Shown in pieces: positions 15,409 through 23,000 of a stretch of DNA of 23,000 nucleotides. Where the stretch lies: NCBI GenBank assembly GCA_007133145.1, contig SLNF01000019.1, forward strand, positions 1-23,000. The letters are read 5' to 3'. This stretch comes from Nitriliruptorales bacterium. Lineage in GTDB: Bacteria; Actinomycetota; Nitriliruptoria; Euzebyales; Egibacteraceae. The translations under genes were made by a program, and so were the position numbers. Position 1 is the first letter of the stretch; the number at the start of each line of letters is the position of its first letter. The notes beneath the pieces are model-generated. The model was not told the DNA's origin, made no database searches, and was given only the letters and a program-made list of their open reading frames with translations.

Positions 15409-15472
15409 GCCGCGCACCGTAGCGCCCACGCCTGCCCGCTACGATCCGCAGCCCCGTCGAAGCGAGGCTGCG
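15409..15472. promoter_or_regulatory. Divergent promoter region with two -10 elements
   Basis: This 64-base gap holds TACGGT on the minus strand (15421 down to 15416; seven bases before the phosphatidyltransferase-like ATG). It also holds TACGAT on the plus strand (15440-15445; 27 bases before the oxidoreductase ATG, whose weak ribosome-binding site is gcgagg). The two -10 elements point apart. No operator-like palindrome is obvious. Confidence 0.45.
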
Positions 15473-16513
<1,041 letters not shown>

Positions 16514-16516
16514 ACC

Positions 16517-16534
16517 CACGGCGCGGCCGCCGTC
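16517..16534. terminator. Short hairpin between convergent oxidoreductase and DICT genes
   Basis: acggcg and cgccgt pair around cggc (16518-16533) and fill almost all of the 19-base gap between the two stops. It is small but correctly placed for a shared terminator. Confidence 0.3.
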
Positions 16535-17081
16535 AGGCGGCGTGCAGCGCCGCGACCTCGTCGAGGTGGTCGATGAGGGCGTCGACGAGGCGCTTGTCGC
16601 CGGAGACGAAGCCCTCCCAGGTCCTGCCGCGCCGACCGGCCGGCCCGTGGGCGCGCAGCGGGTCGGGGGAGGTCTCGAAGCCGACGAAGGCGACCGGCTC
16701 CGGGGCGCGGGTGATGAGGAACCACTGGTTCTCGAGGGCGTCGGGCTCGTGCGGCACCGACACCCACCTCGCACCACAGTCGTCCTGCGGCCGTCCGGTG
16801 CCGAAGGCCACGACGGTCGTGCCCGCGCCGGTGAGGTCGCGGTAGACCCCGTGCTCGTTGTCGAACTTGCGCGCGTCCTGGAAGCCGACGTAGAGGGTCG
16901 TGCCGACCCCGAGGACCGCGGCCTCGATCTGCCGGGTGAACCGCAGCATCTCGCGTGCAGCGTGGAGGAAGCGCGTGCCCGTCAGCGGCGGGCCGCCGAT
17001 CTCGGCGTGCGCGGCGTTGAGCAGGGAGGTGACCCCGTCGGGGTCGCCGGGGTCGCCTTGCGGTACGCGTCGCCAATCCAT
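16533..17081 (-). CDS. Stand-alone DICT-type sensory domain protein
   Basis: 182 aa. The body resembles the DICT sensory domain. TTLYVGFQDARKFDNEHGVY (61-80) and TTVVAFGTG (88-96) come first. WVSVPHEPDALENQWFLITR (106-125), VAFVGFETS (130-138) and WEGFVSGDKRLVDALIDHL (155-173) follow. No output domain (GGDEF, kinase, helix-turn-helix) is attached. Family knowledge: DICT was defined from diguanylate cyclases and two-component proteins and has been suggested to sense light or a related cue. A free-standing copy may act on a partner protein. I chose ATG 17081 because the frame upstream looks like intergenic DNA, and cgggtgg gives a modest ribosome-binding site. It is divergent from ilvD with 199 bases between. 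The assignment comes from pattern memory, so confidence is moderate. Confidence 0.7.
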   Translation of the reverse strand: MDWRRVPQGDPGDPDGVTSLLNAAHAEIGGPPLTGTRFLHAAREMLRFTRQIEAAVLGVGTTLYVGFQDARKFDNEHGVYRDLTGAGTTVVAFGTGRPQDDCGARWVSVPHEPDALENQWFLITRAPEPVAFVGFETSPDPLRAHGPAGRRGRTWEGFVSGDKRLVDALIDHLDEVAALHAA

Positions 17082-17247
17082 GCCACCCGCAGTGTCCCAC
17101 CAGCCCCCGCAATCAACCCTCCGAAGGGCCTGCCACCCGGCGACGCCCCGACGCGGTGGCGGTCCCGGGGCGGGCGTCGTGCCCTCCGTCGCGACCCGGT
17201 CCGACCCATGGGCACGCACCCCCGCGGCAGGAGTTGCGTGGTGGGTG

Positions 17248-17253
17248 TGTAAT
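17248..17253 (+). promoter_or_regulatory. Candidate -10 element for ilvD
   Basis: TGTAAT lies 27 bases before the ilvD ATG, predicting a leader of about 20 bases that contains gaggaggt. The rest of the 199-base divergent region (17082-17280) shows no T-box, riboswitch or attenuator that I recognise. Confidence 0.4.
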
Positions 17254-17280
17254 GGGGCTCCCCGTTCGAGGAGGTAGCTC

Positions 17281-18954
17281 ATGGACCGCCCGCGCTCCAC
17301 CGACGTCACCGAGGGCATGCGTCGCGCGCCGGCCCGCGCGATGCTCCGCGCGGTCGGCATGGGCGACGAGGACTTCACCAAGCCGCAGATCGGCGTCGCG
17401 AGCTCCTGGAACGAGGTGACCCCCTGCAACCTGCCGCTCGACCGCCTCGCCAAGCGCGCGAAGGACGGGGTGCGCGCCGCCGGCGGCTTCCCCCTCGAGT
17501 TCGGCACGATCGCCGTGTCCGACGGCATCGCGATGGGCCACGAGGGGATGCGGGCCTCGCTCGTCAGCCGCGAGATCATCGCCGACAGCGTCGAGGCGAT
17601 GGTCCACGCCGAGCGCCTCGACGGCATCGTGACCCTCGCCGGCTGCGACAAGAGCCTGCCGGGCATGATCATGGCCGCGGCCCGACTCGACCTGCCATCG
17701 GTGTTCGTCTACGCCGGGTCGATCCTGCCCGGCCGCCTCGGCGACAAGGCCCTCGACATCACGAGCGTCTTCGAGGCCGTCGGCGCGTGCGCGGCGGGCA
17801 CGATGACCGAGGAGGAGCTCGGTGAGATCGAGCGCCGCGCGTGCCCCACCGAGGGCTCCTGCGCGGGCATGTTCACCGCGAACACGATGGCCTCGGTCTC
17901 CGAGGCCCTCGGCATGGCCCTGCCGGGCTCGGCGACCCCGCCGGCGGTCGACCGCCGGCGCGACGACGACGCCTTCCGCTCCGGCGAGGCCGTGCTGGGG
18001 ATGCTCGAGGCGGGGATCCGCCCCCGGCAGATCCTCACGAAGGCGGCCTTCGAGAACGCCATCGCCCTCGTCAACGCCCTCGGTGGGTCGACCAACGCCG
18101 TGCTCCACCTCCTCGCGATCGCCCACGAGGCGCGCGTCGAGCTCGCGCTCGAGGACTTCAACCGCATCGCCGACCGCGTGCCCCACATCGCCGACATGAC
18201 CCCCGGCGGGCGCTACCACATGTCCGACCTCGACCGCATCGGCGGGGTCCCGGTCGTCCTGCGCCACCTCCTCGACGCCGGTCTGCTCCACGGCGACGCC
18301 CTCACCGTCACCGGGCGCACGATCGGCGAGGAGCTCACCGCCCTGGACCCGCCCGCACCCGACGGCGAGGTCGTCCACCCCCTCGACGACCCCATCCACG
18401 CCGAGGGGGGTCTCAACCTGCTGCGGGGCACGCTCGCCCCACGGGGTGCGGTCGTGAAGGTCGCCGGCCTCGGTGAGGACCAGCTGCACTTCGACGGCCC
18501 TGCCCGCGTCTTCGACGGTGAGGACGACGCGATGGCGGCCATCCTCGGCGGGGAGATCCGGCCCGGCACCGTGCTCGTCATCCGCTACGAGGGCCCCAAG
18601 GGCGGTCCGGGCATGCGCGAGATGCTCGCGGTCACCGGCGCGCTCAAGGGCGCCGGGCGCGGCGGCGACTGCGCCCTCATCACCGACGGGCGCTTCTCCG
18701 GCGGCACGTGGGGCTTCTCGATCGGCCACGTCGCGCCCGAGGCCGTCGACGCGGGGCCGATCGCGCTCGTCGCCGACGGCGACCGCATCGTCATCGACGT
18801 CCACGAGCGCCGTCTCGACCTCGTCGTCGACGAGGCCGAGCTCACGCGGCGCAAGGCCGAGCTCAAGCACCCCGAGCCGCGCTACACGACCGGGGCGCTC
18901 GCGAAGTACGCCAAGCTCGTCTCCGGCGCGGAGCAGGGGGCGGTCACCGGCTGA
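17281..18954 (+). CDS. ilvD: Dihydroxy-acid dehydratase
   Basis: 557 aa, the standard length. It removes water from 2,3-dihydroxy-isovalerate and 2,3-dihydroxy-3-methylvalerate, the penultimate step of valine and isoleucine synthesis (and so of leucine and pantothenate precursors). Three Fe-S cysteines are in place: Cys49 (VTPCNLPL), Cys122 (AGCDKSLPGMIM, with Lys124 as the Mg-linked carbamylated Lys) and Cys194 (PTEGSCAGMFTANTM). This suits the [2Fe-2S] type. ALGGSTNAVLHLLAIA, YEGPKGGPGMREML and TDGRFSGGTWGFSIGH, which holds the catalytic serine region, complete the IlvD/Edd fold. The start has a strong gaggaggt site. The gene stands alone, without ilvB, ilvC or leu genes nearby. Confidence against sugar-acid dehydratases is high. 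Confidence 0.96.
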   Translation: MDRPRSTDVTEGMRRAPARAMLRAVGMGDEDFTKPQIGVASSWNEVTPCNLPLDRLAKRAKDGVRAAGGFPLEFGTIAVSDGIAMGHEGMRASLVSREIIADSVEAMVHAERLDGIVTLAGCDKSLPGMIMAAARLDLPSVFVYAGSILPGRLGDKALDITSVFEAVGACAAGTMTEEELGEIERRACPTEGSCAGMFTANTMASVSEALGMALPGSATPPAVDRRRDDDAFRSGEAVLGMLEAGIRPRQILTKAAFENAIALVNALGGSTNAVLHLLAIAHEARVELALEDFNRIADRVPHIADMTPGGRYHMSDLDRIGGVPVVLRHLLDAGLLHGDALTVTGRTIGEELTALDPPAPDGEVVHPLDDPIHAEGGLNLLRGTLAPRGAVVKVAGLGEDQLHFDGPARVFDGEDDAMAAILGGEIRPGTVLVIRYEGPKGGPGMREMLAVTGALKGAGRGGDCALITDGRFSGGTWGFSIGHVAPEAVDAGPIALVADGDRIVIDVHERRLDLVVDEAELTRRKAELKHPEPRYTTGALAKYAKLVSGAEQGAVTG

Positions 18955-18992
18955 CGTTCGCCGCGCCCTCGGACGGGACGACCGCGGGGCCC

Positions 18993-18998
18993 TATGCT
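18993..18998 (+). promoter_or_regulatory. Candidate -10 element for the metal transporter operon
   Basis: TATGCT lies 30 bases before the TTG start of the ATPase gene, giving a leader of about 24 bases that contains aggag. The same hexamer precedes the amidase gene. No classic AT-rich Zur box is seen in the 74-base gap. Confidence 0.4.
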
Positions 18999-19028
18999 GG
19001 CCGCACCCGGCTCGCAGGAGCGAACGAC

Positions 19029-19832
19029 TTGCCACAGTCCCCCGCCATCGCCTTCAGCGGCGTCGCCGCCGGCTACGACGGCGCGACGGTGCTCCACGGC
19101 CTCGACTGGCAGGTCCCCCACGGCGCCCTGGTCGGCATCGCCGGCCCGTCCGGGGCCGGCAAGACGACCCTCGTGCGCCTGCTCACCGGGCAGGCCGAGC
19201 GCCACGCTGGGCGCGTCGAAGTCGCCGGGCAGCCGATCGGGCCCCGGGCCCGACAGCGCATCGGCTACGTGCCCCAGCTCGGGGGCATCGACTGGGACTT
19301 CCCGTTGCGCGTGGAGCAGGCAGTGCTGCTCGGGCGCACCGCCGACAGCGCCCGGCTGCCGTGGTTCAGCCCCAGCGAGCGCCGTGAGGCGCGGGAGCTG
19401 CTCGAGCGCCTCGGGATCGGCGGCCTCGCGCGCCGCCACATCCGCGAGCTCTCCGGCGGCCAGCAGCAGCGCATGTTCCTCGCGCGGGCGATGATCCGCC
19501 GCTGCGACGTCCTCCTGCTCGACGAGCCCACGAGCGGCGTCGACCTCGCCACACGTCGCGACATCCTCGCCCTCCTCGCCGAGCTCAACGGCGAGGGGCT
19601 CACCGTCGTGCTCACCACCCACGACCTCAACTGGGTGGCCGCGCAGCTGCCGCACGTCGCGCTGCTCAACGGCACGATCGTGCGCGAGGGGGCCCCCGCC
19701 GAGGTCCTCACCCCCGACGCACTGCTCGCGACCTACGGCGCGCCCGTGCGCGTGCTCCGCGAGGGCGACCGCGTCGTCGTCACCGACGAGGCGCCGTTGC
19801 TGCGTCACGCCGACGTCGCCGCGAGCGGCTGA
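19029..19832 (+). CDS. Zinc/manganese-type ABC transporter ATP-binding protein (ZnuC/MntA family)
   Basis: 267 aa, cytoplasmic ATPase of a metal importer. Walker A is GPSGAGKTT (39-47). The Q-loop is in YVPQLGGIDWDFPLRVEQAV (80-99), whose DWDFP is typical of the Mn/Zn branch. The signature is LSGGQQQR (141-148), Walker B VLLLDEP (161-167), and the H-loop His is in TTHDLN (196-201). There is no ATG or GTG start in frame near the N-terminus. TTG at 19029, with aggag eight bases upstream, gives the correct protein start just before the first strand. The permease GTG follows five bases after the stop, so the two are co-translated. Zinc rather than manganese is suggested by the His-rich binding protein of the operon, but this is not certain. 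Confidence 0.92.
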   Translation: MPQSPAIAFSGVAAGYDGATVLHGLDWQVPHGALVGIAGPSGAGKTTLVRLLTGQAERHAGRVEVAGQPIGPRARQRIGYVPQLGGIDWDFPLRVEQAVLLGRTADSARLPWFSPSERREARELLERLGIGGLARRHIRELSGGQQQRMFLARAMIRRCDVLLLDEPTSGVDLATRRDILALLAELNGEGLTVVLTTHDLNWVAAQLPHVALLNGTIVREGAPAEVLTPDALLATYGAPVRVLREGDRVVVTDEAPLLRHADVAASG

Positions 19833-19837
19833 GCCCC

Positions 19838-20710
19838 GTGGGCGAGATCCTCACCGAGCCACTCGGGTACGCCTTCTTCGGCCGCGCCCTGCTCGCCGTC
19901 GTCGTCATCGGCGCGATGTGCGGGGCGATGAGCACCTTCATCGTCCTGCGACGCATGAGCTACGTCGGCCATGGCCTCGCCCACAGCGTCCTCGGCGGCG
20001 TCGCCGTCGGGGTGGCGCTCGGCTACTCGACCTACGTCGGCGCGCTCGCGGCGACGCTGCTCTCCGCGCTGCTCATCGACCGGGTCGCCCGCCGCCGCGG
20101 GCTCCACGCCGACGCGGCGATCGGCATCGTCACCACGGCCTTCTTCGCCCTCGGGATCGCCGTCGTCAGCGTGCTCGAGGCAGGCCGGGTGAACACCGAG
20201 AGCCTGCTCTTCGGCAGCCCGCTCGCGGTGACCGCGACCGACCTCTGGCTCGCCGTCGGCGTCGCCGCCGGGCTCGGCCTCATCCTGCTCACGGCCTACA
20301 AGCCGCTGCTCTTCACGACCTTCGACCCCGAGGTCGCCCGCGTCCACGGGGTGCGCGCCGGGGCGATGGAGGCGCTGCTCAACCTCCTCACCGCAGCGGT
20401 CGTCATCGCCTCGGTTCGGGTCATGGGCGTCCTGCTCGTCGCCGCGGCCGTCGTCATCCCCGCCGCCCTGGCCCGGCTGCTCACACGCTCGTTCGCGACG
20501 ATGCTCGCCATCGCCGTCGCGGTGGGTGTGGCCAACGGCGTCGGCGGGCTCTACCTCTCCTACTACGCCGACGTCCCGAGCGGGGCGACGATCGTGCTCG
20601 TCGGCACCGCGCTGTTCGCCCTCGCCTACCTCGCGACGCTGGCCGACCGCTGGCGCCGGTTGCGTCGCGCGCGGGTGAGCGCGCCCACCGCCGCGGCACC
20701 GACGACGTAG
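19838..20710 (+). CDS. Zinc/manganese-type ABC transporter permease (ABC-3 family)
   Basis: 290 aa. Membrane helices cover most of the chain, with the family segments VLRRMSYVGHGLAHSVLGGV (37-56), GIVTTAFFALGIAVVSV, LLFGSPLAVT, FDPEVARVHGV and VMGVLLVAAAVVIPAALARL. The SYVGHGLAHS element, with its invariant His and Gly, and the VLLV..VIPAA helix define the ZnuB/MntB family. The start is GTG with no strong ribosome-binding site, so it probably depends on coupling to the ATPase gene five bases upstream. An Arg-rich tail ends the protein. A 68-base gap with a palindrome separates it from the binding-protein gene. Confidence 0.92.
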   Translation: MGEILTEPLGYAFFGRALLAVVVIGAMCGAMSTFIVLRRMSYVGHGLAHSVLGGVAVGVALGYSTYVGALAATLLSALLIDRVARRRGLHADAAIGIVTTAFFALGIAVVSVLEAGRVNTESLLFGSPLAVTATDLWLAVGVAAGLGLILLTAYKPLLFTTFDPEVARVHGVRAGAMEALLNLLTAAVVIASVRVMGVLLVAAAVVIPAALARLLTRSFATMLAIAVAVGVANGVGGLYLSYYADVPSGATIVLVGTALFALAYLATLADRWRRLRRARVSAPTAAAPTT

Positions 20711-20731
20711 GCTTGCTGCGAACGCTTCGCA
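20708..20731 (+). promoter_or_regulatory. Candidate promoter and operator palindrome before the binding-protein gene
   Basis: TAGGCT (20708-20713) fits a -10 element. Directly after it lies the palindrome tgcgaa-cgc-ttcgca (20717-20731), which would cover the predicted transcript start. This is where a repressor such as a metal regulator would bind. The same sequence could instead fold as an mRNA hairpin between the permease and the lipoprotein gene. No regulator gene is in the window. Confidence 0.4.
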
Positions 20732-20778
20732 ACAGCGTCGCCACGACGGCCCGTCCCCGACCCCGAGGAGCGCTCCGC

Positions 20779-21918
<1,140 letters not shown>

Positions 21919-21969
21919 CCGTCGGCCGGGCCGGCGCCGCGCCGCCCGGGCCCACGACGAGGAGGCCCC
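21919..21969. other. Intergenic gap with short inverted repeat and strong ribosome-binding site
   Basis: A possible hairpin is formed by ccgggc and gcccgg, 12 bases apart. It is followed by gaggagg four bases before the next ATG. It is too weak to call a terminator with confidence. Confidence 0.3.
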
Positions 21970-22671
21970 ATGCTCGTGCTCGCCACCGCGACGGCCACCG
22001 AGGCGGTAACGCTGAGCTCCGCGCTCGACGACTCGGCCGAGACCGAGGTCGACGGGGTCGTCGGCCACCGTGGCCGCCTCGGGGGCGTGGAGGTCGCCGT
22101 CCACGACCTCGGAGTCGGCCGCGCCGCGGTGGCCTTCACCCTCTCCCGGCTGTTGCGCGACCCGCCCGCGGCGGTGCTCCTCCTCAGCGCCGGGCCCGCG
22201 CTTGACGGCAGCGGCCTCGGCGAGGGCGACCTCGCCGTCGCCACCGCGGAGACCTACGCCGACCTCGGGGTCGCGACCGACGAGGGCCTGCTCGACGCCG
22301 CCTCCCTCGGGCTGCGGCTCGCCCCCGGCGCGCCCGGGCAGACCTTCCTCACCGATCCCCGTCTCGCCGACGTGCTCTCCGAGGCCCCCGCGCGGCCGGG
22401 GCCTTTCCTCAGCGCCGACGCCCTCGCCGGCAGCGAGAGCCTCGCCGCGCAGCGCACCGGGCGCTGGGGCTCCGCGCTCGCCGAGACGCGCGAGGGCGCC
22501 GCAGCGGCCCACGCCTGCCTCCTCGAGTCGGTGCCCTACGCCCACCTGCGCGCCATCGAGGGCAGCCTCACCGCGCCGGCAGCCCCGGGCGGGCTGCCGC
22601 AAGGGCTCGTCGCCGCCGCCACGCACGCCCTCGGCGGCATCGTCGACGCGCTCGACCACCCCTTCTCATGA
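21970..22671 (+). CDS. Futalosine hydrolase-like (MqnB) nucleosidase-family protein with altered active site
   Basis: 233 aa of the nucleoside phosphorylase fold. The N-terminal ATATEA holds Glu11, matching the catalytic water Glu of MTA/SAH nucleosidases. The family layout follows: VHDLGVGRAAVAFTLSRLL (44-62), then SGLGEGDLAVATAETYADLG (81-100), which is close to the MqnB pattern SGL..GD..VA.E.YADLG, and GPFLSADALAGS. MqnB removes hypoxanthine from futalosine in the alternative menaquinone pathway. Odd points: the usual MEGAA ribose-binding motif reads REGAA (Glu175 kept, Met lost). The purine-contact segment RxISN/D reads RAIEG (194-198), and the usual GI/VAGAY turn reads SAGPAL. It may be a divergent MqnB or have another role. 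The ATG has a strong gaggagg site; the next gene overlaps by ATGA. Confidence 0.68.
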   Translation: MLVLATATATEAVTLSSALDDSAETEVDGVVGHRGRLGGVEVAVHDLGVGRAAVAFTLSRLLRDPPAAVLLLSAGPALDGSGLGEGDLAVATAETYADLGVATDEGLLDAASLGLRLAPGAPGQTFLTDPRLADVLSEAPARPGPFLSADALAGSESLAAQRTGRWGSALAETREGAAAAHACLLESVPYAHLRAIEGSLTAPAAPGGLPQGLVAAATHALGGIVDALDHPFS

Positions 22672-23000
22672 GCGACGAGCCACTGGCCGCGCTGCAGGCC
22701 GAGGCCGAAGCCGTCGCGGCCCTGCTCGGTGACGTCGCCGGCGGGGACTGGGCGCGCAGCGTCCATGGCGGCTGGCGGCTCGACGCGCTCGCCGCCCACC
22801 TCGTCGCGCTGCTCAACGCCGTCCGGGCTCGGGCGGCCGACGAGCCAGCGCGCCCCGACCTCGACCGGCACGCCCTCGTGCGCGCCACGCCGGAGCTGCC
22901 GGGCTCGGGGCCGGCCCCCTCGCCCCCACGCCAGCCGGCGACGCGCCTCGCCGAGGCGAGCGACGGCCTCGCAGCGCTCGACCCCACCGCCACCGTCGAC
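22668..23000 (+). CDS. DinB/mycothiol-dependent maleylpyruvate isomerase-family protein (3' partial)
   Basis: 111 codons to the window edge, no stop. The N-terminus is a helical segment (LAALQAEAEAVAALLGDVAG), then DWARSVHGGWRLDALAAHLV (28-47). This matches the MDMPI N-terminal pattern of a DW..P....W...D..AHL with a metal-binding His in AHL (His44). A Pro-rich stretch (about 77-89) follows. Family knowledge: four-helix DinB-like proteins that bind a metal and often use mycothiol, an actinobacterial thiol. The function is mostly unknown outside gentisate catabolism. The start overlaps the preceding stop (ATGA), so it is coupled to the MqnB-like gene. The catalytic role cannot be judged without the rest. 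Confidence 0.7.
   Translation, partial: MSDEPLAALQAEAEAVAALLGDVAGGDWARSVHGGWRLDALAAHLVALLNAVRARAADEPARPDLDRHALVRATPELPGSGPAPSPPRQPATRLAEASDGLAALDPTATVD

Noticed and set aside
15409..15429. GTG start seven codons upstream for the phosphatidyltransferase-like gene
   Set aside because: It is possible, but it would start inside the divergent promoter and the -10 geometry favours ATG 15408.
17082..17280. Riboswitch or attenuator upstream of ilvD
   Set aside because: There is no leader peptide rich in Val, Leu or Ile, no T-box core and no terminator/antiterminator pair; the predicted leader is only about 20 bases.

Overview
This window is very GC-rich, its codons end almost entirely in G or C, and its genes are tightly packed with many ATGA stop/start overlaps. 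It reads as an actinobacterial (Actinomycetota) chromosome. Supporting signs are an LLM-class F420-type oxidoreductase, the N-terminus of a mycothiol-dependent maleylpyruvate-isomerase-family protein, a futalosine-hydrolase-like protein and short -10 elements of the TANNNT type. A deep-branching non-streptomycete lineage (for example Nitriliruptoria-like) is a guess I cannot test. I see no tRNA, rRNA, CRISPR array, insertion sequence, phage gene or defence system.

Region 1 (1-1852): the two membrane subunits of a sugar-type ABC importer (the first cut by the left edge), closed by a perfect 14-bp stem. Region 2 (1853-10852): a carotenoid-tailoring locus. It begins with a promoter-like site and a 36-codon remnant of a ribokinase (PfkB) gene whose stop overlaps the start of a CrtA-like (spheroidene monooxygenase family) gene. 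A two-gene minus-strand block (amidase plus solitary amino-acid/amide-type binding lipoprotein, 2862-5615) interrupts the locus. It then continues as a four-gene plus-strand operon: CrtO-type ketolase, CruF-type 1',2'-hydratase, GT2 glycosyltransferase and CrtD/CrtI-type desaturase. No phytoene synthase, first desaturase or cyclase is present, so this is a late, decorating set acting on a precursor made elsewhere.

Region 3 (11000-15408, minus strand): a CDP-alcohol phosphatidyltransferase-like membrane protein, then HyuA and HyuB (hydantoinase/oxoprolinase family). Region 4 (15473-17081): a divergent F420-type LLM oxidoreductase and a convergent stand-alone DICT-domain protein. Region 5 (17281-18954): ilvD, dihydroxy-acid dehydratase of branched-chain amino-acid synthesis. 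Region 6 (19029-21918): a zinc/manganese-type ABC importer (ATPase, permease, His-rich binding lipoprotein) with a candidate operator before the binding-protein gene. Region 7 (21970-23000): a futalosine-hydrolase-like protein with altered active-site residues, overlapping the start of a DinB/MDMPI-type protein cut by the right edge.

The most interesting content is the composite carotenoid set. It pairs an enzyme family known from purple bacteria (CrtA) with the CrtO/CruF/CrtD set known from Deinococcus and cyanobacteria plus a glycosyltransferase, which suggests an unusual keto, hydroxylated and probably glycosylated carotenoid. Next are the truncated kinase that may have donated its promoter to crtA, the apparently leaderless promoters, and the altered MqnB-like active site. 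No intergenic stretch exceeds 300 bases; the longest, 1800-2069, holds a terminator, a promoter-like site and the kinase remnant.
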